Source: Mycobacteriales bacterium (lineage in GTDB: Bacteria > Actinomycetota > Actinomycetes > Mycobacteriales > SCTD01). From it: a DNA stretch of 51,148 bases. The stretch's first letter is position 1, and each line of letters starts with the position of its first letter. The translations under genes were made by a program, and so were the position numbers. Shown one piece after another: positions 28,907 to 37,465 of the stretch. Below the pieces are notes generated by a model. That model did not search any database, was not told where the DNA came from, and was given only the letters and a program-made list of their open reading frames with translations. The stretch is taken from contig JAUYQP010000024.1 in assembly GCA_030697205.1 (NCBI GenBank), positions 1 to 51,148 on the forward strand, given 5' to 3'.

Positions 28907-29623
28907 GTGCTCAACCTCGCCGCGACGCTCAGTGCCTTGCCCGAACGGCAGGGTGACCCGCCCTGGGCCGGTCATGAGTACGTCAAGGGCTGGGGTGTGT
29001 TCGGGCTCCCGTTCGACTCCGGGAACGTCCTCGCCCTGCGGGTCTTCCCGGAGAACGACTTCTCGCCGTACCGGACCTTGTGGCACTGCGACCCTGAAGG
29101 ACGGTGGTCCATCTACGTCGACGGGCCAAGCGTCGACACCGCCTGTCCGCGGTACTACGGCCCGGCCTGCGCACACGTCGGATACGCGCAGATCCAGCTC
29201 GAGTGGACCGGGCCCGCCTCGCTGCGCGTCACCGTGGACGAGCCAGCTGTGGACTGGACGCTCACGGTTCTGGAGACCCCGATGCTGCGGGCCATGAACG
29301 CGATCAGCCCCCGGCTGCCGCTGAGCACCTGGCGGTCGCCACGACTCGTGCACGCTCGCGAAGTGATGGCCCGGCGAGCGCTCGGCCTTGGGGAGATCCG
29401 GATGTCGGGGACGATGCCCAGCGGTCACGAGGGAGTCCTGATGCCCCAGCGCATGTACTTCATCGACGAAACCTCCGCGGTCCTCGACGGCGTCGACCTC
29501 GGCTGCGCCACCCGGGTGAGTCCCAACCCCCAGATCGGTCAGGTCCCACTCCCCGCCCGTGGCGTGCTCGCCATCGGCCAAGGCGCGTGGGAGATCCCCA
29601 ACAGCAAAGGAGTACGACGATGA
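28907..29623 (+). CDS. Unrecognised 238-aa protein of the sulfur-type cluster
   Basis: 238 aa from GTG at 28907 (AGGAG 8 nt upstream). I do not recognise the family. The sequence alternates aromatic and charged stretches typical of beta-rich proteins (W-G-V-F-G-L-P-F-D-S-G-N-V-L-A-L-R-V-F, then Y-V-D-G). It has five cysteines, spread along the chain, and no signal peptide or membrane helix. Its last 4 bp overlap the methyltransferase start (ATGA), so the two proteins are probably made in step and may act on the same substrate. Confidence 0.8.
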   Translation: MLNLAATLSALPERQGDPPWAGHEYVKGWGVFGLPFDSGNVLALRVFPENDFSPYRTLWHCDPEGRWSIYVDGPSVDTACPRYYGPACAHVGYAQIQLEWTGPASLRVTVDEPAVDWTLTVLETPMLRAMNAISPRLPLSTWRSPRLVHAREVMARRALGLGEIRMSGTMPSGHEGVLMPQRMYFIDETSAVLDGVDLGCATRVSPNPQIGQVPLPARGVLAIGQGAWEIPNSKGVRR

Positions 29624-30399
29624 CGAAGACTGCGCAACTCGACACCGCGGACCTCGAGCGGCGCGTCAAGGACGTCTACCGGCACGTCGCGGAGCACCCC
29701 GAGGAGCAGTACCACTTCGAGATGGGCCGCCCTCTCGCAGCCCGGCTGGGTTATCCCAGCGAGCTCCTCGACGCGATCCCGGCAGCCTCCCTCGCCTCCT
29801 TTGCCGGCGTCGGCTACTACCTGGACCTGCTCGGCGACCTCACCGGTCAACGCGTGCTCGACCTCGGGAGCGGTTCCGGCACCGACTCCTTCGCAACCGC
29901 GCACCTGGTCGGACCGACCGGGTCGGTCACCGGCGTCGACATGACCCCCGAACAGCTCGCAAAGTCCGAGCGGCTCAGAGCAGTCGCAGGCATTTCCACG
30001 GTCCGCTTCGTCGAGGGCTACATCGAGCAGCCACCCGTACCTGATGGCTGCTTCGACGCGGTCGTGTCGAACGGGGTCGTCAACCTGTCGGCCGACAAGC
30101 CCGCTGTCTTCCAGGCGGTGGCGCGAGCGCTCGTCCCTGGTGGGCGGCTGGCCTTGTCGGACATCGTCACCGAACGGCCCCTCACCGAGGCGATCGTGTG
30201 CAGCGCCGAGCTCTGGGCCGCCTGCATCGGTGGCGCAGCGCAGATCGACGACTACCTCGCCGCGATCGAAGCCGCCGGGCTGCACGTGCAGGAGGTGCGC
30301 GACAACCCGGCGTACGCCTTCCTGTCCGACTCGGCCCAGGGCGCCACGCAGACCTACGGCGTCAAGAGCATCTCCCTGATGGCGGTCAAGCCAGCCTGA
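29620..30399 (+). CDS. ArsM-like SAM-dependent methyltransferase
   Basis: 259 aa from ATG at 29620 with AAAGGAG upstream. The SAM-binding motif I is VLDLGSGSGTD, followed by V-T-G-V-D-M-T-P-E-Q-L-A, as in arsenite methyltransferases (ArsM). In ArsM a cysteine occurs in the S-N-C-V-x-N-L-S motif; here it is S-N-G-V-V-N-L-S (Gly). The downstream cysteine equivalent is kept (A-C-I-G-G-A). Loss of one arsenic ligand makes a canonical arsenite methyltransferase unlikely. A thiol or another chalcogen is possible as substrate. It closes the DsrE / 238-aa / methyltransferase operon. Confidence 0.85.
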   Translation: MTKTAQLDTADLERRVKDVYRHVAEHPEEQYHFEMGRPLAARLGYPSELLDAIPAASLASFAGVGYYLDLLGDLTGQRVLDLGSGSGTDSFATAHLVGPTGSVTGVDMTPEQLAKSERLRAVAGISTVRFVEGYIEQPPVPDGCFDAVVSNGVVNLSADKPAVFQAVARALVPGGRLALSDIVTERPLTEAIVCSAELWAACIGGAAQIDDYLAAIEAAGLHVQEVRDNPAYAFLSDSAQGATQTYGVKSISLMAVKPA

Positions 30400-30737
30400 G
30401 CAAGCCGACGCCAACGAGCTTCACCGGCGGTCGGGCGAAGCCCGTCGGTTGCGGCGCATGCCGGCTGTGTGGTGTCCGGTCGACCAGGCTTCCTCGCCTT
30501 CGTGCGAGCACTGACACCGACCGGAATCTGTCGCGCCGAACCTGGCGCGTCGCCGCCAACCTGGGTTAGTACACGGGCATCACGGGTGCTCCCTGCGACG
30601 AGGCATGCAGGCTCGGCGGTGAAGGTGGGCTTGCGGTGGTCTTTGGCAGGCGCGCGCCTGGTGACGCCCGGCTGGCGTGCGCCTAGAGTGCGGATGATCG
30701 AGGCAGCAGGCGCGTCCTCCTGAGGAACCGAGGACCC
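30400..30737. other. Intergenic region with weak hairpin and possible 9-codon leader ORF
   Basis: CGGGC/GCCCG (30432-30436 and 30440-30444) with a GAA loop may terminate the methyltransferase operon. Further on, TAGAGT (30684-30689) is a -10-like element. It is followed 4 nt later by an ATG opening a 9-codon frame (30694-30723), which ends 14 nt before the GAF-ANTAR gene. It may be a leader peptide. No other gene is visible. Confidence 0.4.
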
Positions 30738-31481
30738 ATGAGCAGTCGCACGCCCACCTCCGAGGTCTCGATGACCCTCGCCGAGACCTTCGTGGACCTC
30801 GCCGACACGCTCGTGGACGACTACGACGTTGTGGACCTGCTCGGCCGGCTGGCCCAGGCCTGCGTCCAGCTCTGCTCGGTCGGTGCGGTCGGCATCCTGC
30901 TCGACGACCAGCGGGGCAACCTCGTCCTGGTCGCCTCGAGCACGGAGGAGACCCGGCTGCTCGAGCTGTTCCAGATCCAGGCCGACCAGGGACCCTGCCT
31001 GGACTGCTTCAGGACGGGCGAGCCCGTGTCGTGCCCTGACCTGCGTGACGCATCGCCCCGGTGGCCGAACTTCGCGCCTGCGGCCGTCAAGAGCGGCTTC
31101 CGCTCGGTGACGGCCCTGCCCATGAGGCTGCGTGACGCCACGATCGGGACGCTGAACCTCTTCGACAGCAGTCCCCGGGCCCTGCTCGAAGGTGACATTG
31201 CCCTTGCCCAGGCCTTCGCCGACATCGCCACGATCGGCCTCCTGCAGCAGCGCAGCGTGGACCAGAGCCAGCAGGTAGCCGAGCAGCTCCAGCGCGCGCT
31301 GACGACCCGCGTGGTCATCGAGCAGGCCAAGGGGATGGTCGCGGAGTGCAACGGCACGAGCGTGGAGGAGTCCTTCCACGCGCTTCGCGGCTATGCCCGC
31401 GACCACAACCTCAAGCTCTCCACGGTGGCCGCCGACGTGGTCGCGGGTGCGCTGCGCGGGACCGAGCTGGCGCGAGCCTGA
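30738..31481 (+). CDS. GAF-ANTAR RNA-binding regulator
   Basis: 247 aa. A GAF sensor (~25-165) precedes an ANTAR output domain (~180-240), recognised by L-Q-R-A-L-T-T-R-V-V-I-E-Q-A-K-G-M-V and the following three-helix pattern. ANTAR domains bind paired hairpins in mRNA leaders and prevent transcription termination. The signal sensed by the GAF domain is unknown. It precedes a block of c-di-GMP-type genes in the same direction but is 198 bp away from the next gene. Confidence 0.9.
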   Translation: MSSRTPTSEVSMTLAETFVDLADTLVDDYDVVDLLGRLAQACVQLCSVGAVGILLDDQRGNLVLVASSTEETRLLELFQIQADQGPCLDCFRTGEPVSCPDLRDASPRWPNFAPAAVKSGFRSVTALPMRLRDATIGTLNLFDSSPRALLEGDIALAQAFADIATIGLLQQRSVDQSQQVAEQLQRALTTRVVIEQAKGMVAECNGTSVEESFHALRGYARDHNLKLSTVAADVVAGALRGTELARA

Positions 31482-31679
31482 CTCCTCCTCGGGGGTGTGA
31501 CGGGTCCAGGTCGTCCGTTGACGCGCCGATGCACCTGATGTCCACTGTCTGCAGCCGGTTCGCCTGCTTTCAGGCAGAGGATCCAGGTAGCACCCGGCTC
31601 CTGACTTGCTTGTCACCAAGCTTCGTGGCCCGTCCAGACCTCGCGCCGCGCGTCGCTTCCAGCCCAAGGGCGGACGACC

Positions 31680-32393
31680 ATGACCGTTGGCGACCTGATC
31701 GTCACCTCCCTCTCGCGGGTCGACTCCCTCACTGCCCTGGTGGCCGAGCTGCCGGCCGTGTCCGACCTCGAGACCGCCCTGCACGACCTCGTGGCGCAGT
31801 TGTGCGCCGAGGTCTTGGCTGCGAATCAGCAGGAGCGCGCGGCCGAGGTCCCGATGGTCGGTGCGGCTGACCGGGCGGAGCGCCTCCTGCGCTTCGACGA
31901 GTGCCTCCGGCTCGTCGCCTCCTGCTCGACCGAGGGACCGGTCGCCCCCGTCGAGCGCGCGCCGGGCGGCCTGGTGGAGCTGTCGACGCTGCCGCCCGTG
32001 GTCATCGTCGAGGACGACACCTCGTGCCGGGTGCTCGCACAGCTGAACCTGCAGGCACTGGGTGTCGCGAACCCGCAGGTCGTCGCCTCGACGGGCCTGC
32101 TCGCGCTGGAGGTCCTCAGCGCCCTGGTCGCCGCGGGCACGGTGCCGGCGCTCGTGCTCCTGGACGGGCACCTACCAGACCTCGACGGGCTCGAGGTCCT
32201 CCGCTGGATCCGCGCGCAGCCTGCCCTGAAGGAGACGCCGGTGGTGATGCTGACGGGGGAGTCCGGTGTCGCCTGGATCGGACGGGCCTACGCCCTCGGC
32301 GTCGCGGGCTACCTCGTCAAACCGATCGGAGCCGAGGGCCTCGGGGACGTCCTGCGGGCCCTCCCGGTGCCGTGGGCGCTGCTGCCGTCATGA
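31680..32393 (+). CDS. Response regulator with C-terminal receiver domain
   Basis: 237 aa. The first ~105 residues have no known domain. The C-terminal receiver has the acidic pair V-E-D-D (~109-112), phospho-acceptor Asp in L-L-D-G-H-L-P-D-L-D-G, Thr in M-L-T-G-E-S and the conserved Lys in Y-L-V-K-P-I-G. It lacks an output domain of its own, and its stop overlaps the next gene as ATGA. Output may therefore be the GGDEF-EAL protein translated next. The cognate kinase is not in the window. Confidence 0.87.
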   Translation: MTVGDLIVTSLSRVDSLTALVAELPAVSDLETALHDLVAQLCAEVLAANQQERAAEVPMVGAADRAERLLRFDECLRLVASCSTEGPVAPVERAPGGLVELSTLPPVVIVEDDTSCRVLAQLNLQALGVANPQVVASTGLLALEVLSALVAAGTVPALVLLDGHLPDLDGLEVLRWIRAQPALKETPVVMLTGESGVAWIGRAYALGVAGYLVKPIGAEGLGDVLRALPVPWALLPS

Positions 32394-33880
32394 GAGGGGC
32401 AAGCCTGCCTGCGCGCGTCGTCCTGCGACGTCTCCTCGACACCCTGCCGCGGCCGGCCCGCGGCGGGCCAGGTGGCGCCGCGGAGTGCCGGCACGACCGG
32501 CAGCTCCGCCTGACGGCCGAGCGGGGACGACCGTTCCGGACGGACTCGCTCACGGGTGTGGACGACCGGGTCGCCCTTCGCCACGCCGTCGTGCGAGCGC
32601 TCGCCAGGACGCGGGTGCCAGGACGGGCTGCCGGTGCGCTCCTGCTGGACGTGGACGGCTTCACGTCCGTCAACGACTCCCACGGCCAGCACGGCGGCGA
32701 TGAGCTGCTGCGCCAGGTCGCCGCCCGGCTCCTCGCGCTGTGCCGGTCGGGCGAGGTCGTCGCACGCCTTGGTGGGGACGAGTTCATCGTGCTCGCCGGG
32801 TCTGCGCGGCTCTCGGACTGCGTCGAGCTGTCCGAACGGATCGTCGCCGCGCTGCGGGCGCCGTACGACCTGGGCGGTTCCAGCGTCGTGGTCAGCGCCA
32901 GCGTCGGGGTGGTGTACGCCGATGACGAGCAGGACCACGACGCCTTCCTGCAGCAGGCAGACGTCGCCATGCGCGTGGCCAAGGCGGCCGGCGGCGACAG
33001 GGTCGTGGTCTTCGACGCCGCGACGCACACGGTGCTGCTGGACCGGCAGGCACTGGGACGGGACCTGCGGACCGCCCTGGGCCAGGGTCAGCTCAGCCTC
33101 GTCTACCAGCCGATCATCGACCTCCGCACCGGAGCCACCTGCGGAGCCGAGGCGCTCATGCGCTGGACGCACCCGACACGCGGAGCGGTCTGCCCGACGG
33201 TGTTCGTGCCGATGGCCGAGAGCGCCGGCCTCATCGGACGGCTGGGTGCGTGGGTGCTCGAGCAGGCCTGCCTGCAGCTGGCCGCCTGGGACGCGCTCGA
33301 CACCGGTGGCCAGGGACTGCACATGGCGATCAACGTCTCGCGCCGCCAGCTCGACGGGGAGCTCGCCGACACCCTCCGCAGGATCACCTCCCGGACCGGC
33401 ATCGCTCCCGGTCGGCTGTTGCTGGAGATCACCGAGACGGCGTTCGTCGAGGGCGACGTCGACCTCGCCCAGCAGCTCGAGGACCTGCGCGCCGTGGGCT
33501 GTCGGATCGCCGTCGACGACTTCGGGACCGGCTACAGCGCACTGAACGAGCTGCGACGCATCCCCGTCCAGGTCCTGAAGATCGACAAGTCCTTCGTCGA
33601 CGGGATCGCCAGCAGTCGCGAGGAGCTGGCCGTGACGACCGCGATCGTCCGGCTCGCCCAGAGCCTGCACAAGACGACGGTGGCGGAGGGGGTGGAGACG
33701 GGCGCCCAGCTCGCCCACCTGCTCGGGCTCGGCTGTGAGCTGGCGCAGGGCTTCTTGTTCTCCCGGCCTCTCGACCCCGACGCCTTCACGGCCTACCGCA
33801 GCGCGACGCCGGTCTACCAGCCACTGGCCTCGGCGGGCTTTCGAGGCCTCACCGACTGGTCCGTCGCGGGCCTGTCGTGA
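32390..33880 (+). CDS. Bifunctional GGDEF-EAL c-di-GMP protein
   Basis: 496 aa from ATG at 32390 (ATGA overlap with the response regulator). The GGDEF domain (~50-210) has D-S-L-T-G and an intact LGGDEF active site. The EAL domain (~225-480) keeps the catalytic set: E in EALMRW, N in INVSRRQ, E in EITETAF, D-D in VDDFGTGYS, K in KIDKSF and the EGVET loop. Both synthesis and breakdown of c-di-GMP are possible from sequence, and the net activity is unknown. No membrane helices. The gene is followed by a second EAL gene with a GTGA overlap. Confidence 0.93.
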   Translation: MRGASLPARVVLRRLLDTLPRPARGGPGGAAECRHDRQLRLTAERGRPFRTDSLTGVDDRVALRHAVVRALARTRVPGRAAGALLLDVDGFTSVNDSHGQHGGDELLRQVAARLLALCRSGEVVARLGGDEFIVLAGSARLSDCVELSERIVAALRAPYDLGGSSVVVSASVGVVYADDEQDHDAFLQQADVAMRVAKAAGGDRVVVFDAATHTVLLDRQALGRDLRTALGQGQLSLVYQPIIDLRTGATCGAEALMRWTHPTRGAVCPTVFVPMAESAGLIGRLGAWVLEQACLQLAAWDALDTGGQGLHMAINVSRRQLDGELADTLRRITSRTGIAPGRLLLEITETAFVEGDVDLAQQLEDLRAVGCRIAVDDFGTGYSALNELRRIPVQVLKIDKSFVDGIASSREELAVTTAIVRLAQSLHKTTVAEGVETGAQLAHLLGLGCELAQGFLFSRPLDPDAFTAYRSATPVYQPLASAGFRGLTDWSVAGLS

Positions 33881-34917
33881 ACCGCGCAACGACCCGCGCC
33901 GTCGAGCCCGAGGTGTCGCGGGCGGAGGCTCCGGCGCCCCACGCCCACGGTGCTCTCCTCGGAGCGGGGGAGAGCACGTACGTCGTGCAGAACGGCCAGC
34001 TGCGGGTGGTCTACCAGCCCGTCGTGCAGCTCACGACCGATGCGGTCGTCGGAGCCGAGGCAGTCGTGCGATGGGAGCACCCGCGCCTCGGCGCCCTGCA
34101 GCCTGTGCAGTCGCTCGCCCTCGCTGAGAGCAGCGACCGGGCTCCCGACATCGCGAACTGGGTGCTGTACGAGGCCTGCTCCGCGCTGGAGGCCCTGCGG
34201 GACAGACACCCGCTGTGCCAGACGGTGTCGGTCGACCTGTCCGAGCACCAGGTCCTCGACCCGTCGCTGCCCGAGCGCATCAACCAGGTGCTGGAGAGCA
34301 CGAGCACCCCGGCGACCGGACTCGTCCTGCGGGTCAGCGGTCGCGGACTCGACCTCGATGCCGCGAGCAGGTGCCTGACGGCACTGCACGACGTCGGTGT
34401 GCGGCTGGCCCTCGACGACTACGGCATCGGCCATGCCGGCCTGCTGCTGCTGCGCGACCTCCCGCTCGCCCTGGTCAAGATCGACCGGACGTTCACGCGC
34501 GGGCTCACGAGCAACCCGGCCAACCGCGCCATCGTGCGGTCGACACTCGCCCTGGCCGCGAGTCTGGGCATCGAGTGCGTCGCCGAGGACCTCGACACCC
34601 CCGCGCAGGCGTCGGCCCTCACCCGGATGGGCTGCGCCCTGGGCCAGGGCGAGATGTGGGCCGGACCGCTGCCCCTCAGCCAGCTGGACGGGTGGCTCGC
34701 CGAGCGCCTCGTCGCCTCCTCGGCCAGCACCAGCGTGCCGGAGACGGCCCCCGCGCACCTGACCTTGCCCGAGCTGCTGGACATGCGGCGCAACGGCGCC
34801 AGCACCCTCACCCTGGCGGCCATCCTCAACAGCCGCGGGCAGCGCACCCGCGACGGCGTCCGCTGGACCGGCGCGCGCGTCAGTCACGTGCTCCGTGGAC
34901 GCGAGAGCCTCATCTGA
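33877..34917 (+). CDS. Degenerate EAL domain fused to a recombinase-like HTH
   Basis: 346 aa from GTG at 33877, overlapping the previous stop. The EAL fold spans ~35-280, but key positions are altered: E-A-V for EAL, V-D-L for the catalytic Asn strand, R-V-S-G in place of the E-x-T-E motif, and E-D-L-D-T for EGVET; the D-D and K positions remain. It is probably inactive and may bind c-di-GMP or a partner. The last ~50 residues (L-P-E-L-L-D-M-R-R...G-R-Q-R/T-R-D-G-V-R-W-type pattern) resemble the DNA-binding helix-turn-helix of serine recombinases. The protein may be a nucleotide-responsive DNA-binding regulator; this is inference. Confidence 0.85.
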   Translation: MNRATTRAVEPEVSRAEAPAPHAHGALLGAGESTYVVQNGQLRVVYQPVVQLTTDAVVGAEAVVRWEHPRLGALQPVQSLALAESSDRAPDIANWVLYEACSALEALRDRHPLCQTVSVDLSEHQVLDPSLPERINQVLESTSTPATGLVLRVSGRGLDLDAASRCLTALHDVGVRLALDDYGIGHAGLLLLRDLPLALVKIDRTFTRGLTSNPANRAIVRSTLALAASLGIECVAEDLDTPAQASALTRMGCALGQGEMWAGPLPLSQLDGWLAERLVASSASTSVPETAPAHLTLPELLDMRRNGASTLTLAAILNSRGQRTRDGVRWTGARVSHVLRGRESLI

Positions 34918-34978
34918 TCGACCGCGGAGCGGCACCGGACCCGGACGATCGGTGAGCCCTGTCGCGCACCGTCGTGCG

Positions 34979-34984
34979 TAGGGT
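34979..34984 (+). promoter_or_regulatory. -10 element (TAGGGT) of the SpoIIE-like gene
   Basis: TAGGGT ends 8 nt before the ATG at 34993, giving a transcript with almost no leader. No convincing -35 is visible. Confidence 0.5.
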
Positions 34985-34992
34985 GGGCCCGG

Positions 34993-36195
34993 ATGATGTC
35001 CACAGGTGAGACCGACGACGCGCTCGCGTCGCTCGCGCGCGATGCAGAGGTCGCCGCGCCCCACGACCTCGCTGGGCTGTTCGCGGCCTGCGGTCGCGAG
35101 CTCGGTGCGGACGACGTGCTGGTCTACGTCACCGACCTCCAGCAGCGGGTGCTCCAGCCGCTGCTGGATCCGACACCGACAGCGGCGCAGGCGGCACTGC
35201 CGGTGCTCGGTGTCGACGGCACGCTCGCCGGTCGGGCTTACCAGACGGTCCAGCCGCAGCTGCAGCTCACCGACGACGGCCGCACCCGCGTGTGGCTGCC
35301 GCTCGGCATCGGCTCGCTCCGGCTGGGGGTGCTCGTCGCCGTGGTCGCTGACCCCCCGGACGACGAGCAGGTGGAGGCGCTGCAACGCCTCGCCGCTGCT
35401 GCAGCCGTGCTCCTGCAGGCCAAGAGCGTCTACGGCGACACCGTCGTGCGGCTTCGGCGCAGCCACCACCTCGGCGTCGCGGCGGAGCTGCACTACTCGG
35501 TGCTGCCGCCGCTGTCGTTCTCGGGCGCCCAGGTGACGGTGTCAGCGGCGCTCGAGCCCTGCTACGAGGTCGCGGGCGACGTCATCGACTACTCCGTGGA
35601 CCCCGGGCGGACGCAGGTCGCGATCTTCGACGGGATGGGTCACGGGCTGCACAGCGCGCAGTGCGCTGTCTTCACGGTGGCGGCGTACCGCTGTGCCCGT
35701 CGTGCCGGGCTGGGGCTCGTGGAGGTGCTCGACAGCGTCGACGAGGCGCTCGTCGAGGGGCTCGGCGGCGAGCTGTTCAGCACCGCCGTCATGGCCGACC
35801 TCGACACCACGACGGGCCTGCTGCACTGGGTCAACGCCGGCCACCCGCCGCCGCTGCTGCTGCGCGGCGGCAAGGTCGTCAAGGCGCTCGACACCGAGCC
35901 GCGACCACCGCTCGGCCTCGGCCACCTCCTCGCCGACGAGACGTGGGAGATCGGCGAGGAGCAGCTCGAGCCGGGCGACATGGTGCTGCTCTACACCGAC
36001 GGTGTCGTCGAGGCCCGCGCCCCAGACGGCGAGCTGTTCGGCGTCGAACGGCTCGCCGAGCTCGTCCGGGTCCAGCTCGCCGGTGGCCTCGACACGGCGG
36101 AGACCATGCGCCGCGTCGTGCGCGAGCTGCTGTCGCACCACGCGGGCCAGCTGAGCGACGACGCCACCCTGCTCATGCTGGAGTGGCGCCGCTAG
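34993..36195 (+). CDS. SpoIIE-type serine/threonine phosphatase with N-terminal sensor
   Basis: 400 aa. An N-terminal GAF-like region (~15-155) and a linker precede a PP2C-type SpoIIE domain (~170-398). Metal-binding aspartates lie in A-G-D-V-I-D, F-D-G-M-G-H-G, L-Y-T-D-G-V-V-E and S-D-D-A-T. Such phosphatases commonly dephosphorylate anti-anti-sigma factors in partner-switching cascades. No anti-sigma or STAS partner is in this window. Two ATGs (34993, 34996) are equally good starts. Confidence 0.9.
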   Translation: MMSTGETDDALASLARDAEVAAPHDLAGLFAACGRELGADDVLVYVTDLQQRVLQPLLDPTPTAAQAALPVLGVDGTLAGRAYQTVQPQLQLTDDGRTRVWLPLGIGSLRLGVLVAVVADPPDDEQVEALQRLAAAAAVLLQAKSVYGDTVVRLRRSHHLGVAAELHYSVLPPLSFSGAQVTVSAALEPCYEVAGDVIDYSVDPGRTQVAIFDGMGHGLHSAQCAVFTVAAYRCARRAGLGLVEVLDSVDEALVEGLGGELFSTAVMADLDTTTGLLHWVNAGHPPPLLLRGGKVVKALDTEPRPPLGLGHLLADETWEIGEEQLEPGDMVLLYTDGVVEARAPDGELFGVERLAELVRVQLAGGLDTAETMRRVVRELLSHHAGQLSDDATLLMLEWRR

Positions 36196-36228
36196 CCGGT
36201 GACGACAGCCGGTGTCGGCCGGCTTCCG

Positions 36229-37380
36229 TCAGCGAGGCGTGAGAGCGATGACGGCGTCGCGCAGGAAGGCGGGGTCGGTGAGCGCGTCGCCGTAGAGCTC
36301 GCGCAGCTGCTGCACGCGGTAGCGCACCGTCTGCGGGTGCACGTGGAGCTCGGCGGCGACGGCCTCGCGGCGGCCCTGGTGCAGCAGCCAGGAGCGCAGC
36401 GTCTCCTCGAGTCGCTCCGCCGCAGCCGGCCGCAGGTCGGCCATCGGCGCGAGGACCGCCGCCCGCAGGTCGGCCAGCGCCGACGGGTCCGCACCGACGA
36501 CGAGGGCGGCGAGGTGCGCGTCGGTGTCGAGCACCGCGGCGGGCGCGGGCAGCAGCTCGAGCGCCCGCTCGGCGCGCTGGAACGACCCCGCGACCGCGGC
36601 CCACGGGACCGTCGGGCCGACCACCGCAGGAGTACGCCGCAGGGTGGCCAGCAGCGCGGGCCGACCGGGGGAGACCGCGAGCCACACCGCCTGGTCGGCC
36701 AGCCCGACGACGTCGCCGGACAGCGCGAGGCTGCGACCGTCGAGGGCGGCGGCGGCCGAGCGCGCCTGTGCCGCCGGGACGACGACGGCGGTGAGCGTCT
36801 CCGGTGGGGACCACTGGGCGAGCTCGGCGAGGCGCTCGACGTCGGGGTCGCCGGCGAGCAGCGCGGTGGCGAGCCGCTCGAGGTACTTCTCGCGGACGCG
36901 GCCGCTCTTGGCCAGCTCGTCGGCGTGGCCGGCGGCGCTCGCCGCGGACAGCGAGTCGATGTAGGCGAACACCAGCTCGGCGAAGGCGGCCACCGCCTCT
37001 GCCGTCACGCCCGCCGCGACGGCGGTGGCGCTCCAGTCCCGCCAGGCCGCGCGCGACCCGACGCGGTAGGCCGACAGCAGCGCTTCCATGGTGCGGGTGT
37101 CGCGGGCCTCGCCGCGGCCGAGCGCGTAGGCCGCGTCGAGCGCGGGCGCGAGCAGGCCGTCCTCCTCGTCGGGCCGCTCGGCGAGCCGCAGGAAGGTGGC
37201 GAGGGCGAGCTCGACGGCGTGCGTGATGGTCGTGGCCATCCCGCCGCCGGTGCCCGTGGCCTGCCAGGCGTCGGCGTACTCCGGCACCTCGGCGATGACC
37301 GCGGCGACGGTCCGGCCCGCGACGGGCGGTAGCTCCTCGCGCAGCGCGGCGAGGACGGCGGGTGGCAGAGCGGACGGCAT
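36229..37380 (-). CDS. PucR/CdaR-family transcriptional regulator
   Basis: 383 aa from ATG at 37380, with AGGAGG 5 nt upstream. It has a helical sensor region and a C-terminal PucR-type HTH (H-P-Q-T-V-R-Y-R-V-Q-Q-L-R-E-L). PucR/CdaR regulators usually activate nearby catabolic or lipid genes. It diverges from the ferredoxin reductase and desaturase pair over an 85-bp gap, so it probably controls them. It ends tail to tail with the SpoIIE-like gene (33-bp gap). Confidence 0.88.
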   Translation of the reverse strand: MPSALPPAVLAALREELPPVAGRTVAAVIAEVPEYADAWQATGTGGGMATTITHAVELALATFLRLAERPDEEDGLLAPALDAAYALGRGEARDTRTMEALLSAYRVGSRAAWRDWSATAVAAGVTAEAVAAFAELVFAYIDSLSAASAAGHADELAKSGRVREKYLERLATALLAGDPDVERLAELAQWSPPETLTAVVVPAAQARSAAAALDGRSLALSGDVVGLADQAVWLAVSPGRPALLATLRRTPAVVGPTVPWAAVAGSFQRAERALELLPAPAAVLDTDAHLAALVVGADPSALADLRAAVLAPMADLRPAAAERLEETLRSWLLHQGRREAVAAELHVHPQTVRYRVQQLRELYGDALTDPAFLRDAVIALTPR

Positions 37381-37453
37381 CTTCACCTCCTGTGAACAAA
37401 GAACGGGGACAAGACCACTCTGCCAGGCCAAGCGACTAGCCGCCAGGAACGGT

Positions 37454-37459
37454 CATCCT
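37454..37459 (+). promoter_or_regulatory. Candidate -10 for the reductase-desaturase operon
   Basis: CATCCT ends 6 nt before the ATG at 37466, consistent with leaderless initiation. The intergenic gap with the divergent PucR gene is only 85 bp, so regulator sites must lie here. Confidence 0.35.
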
Positions 37460-37465
37460 CAGTGC

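Noticed and set aside
31901-32389. N-terminal extension of the GGDEF-EAL protein
   Set aside because: It overlaps the response regulator in another frame, and the ATG at 32390 with the 4-bp overlap is the natural start.
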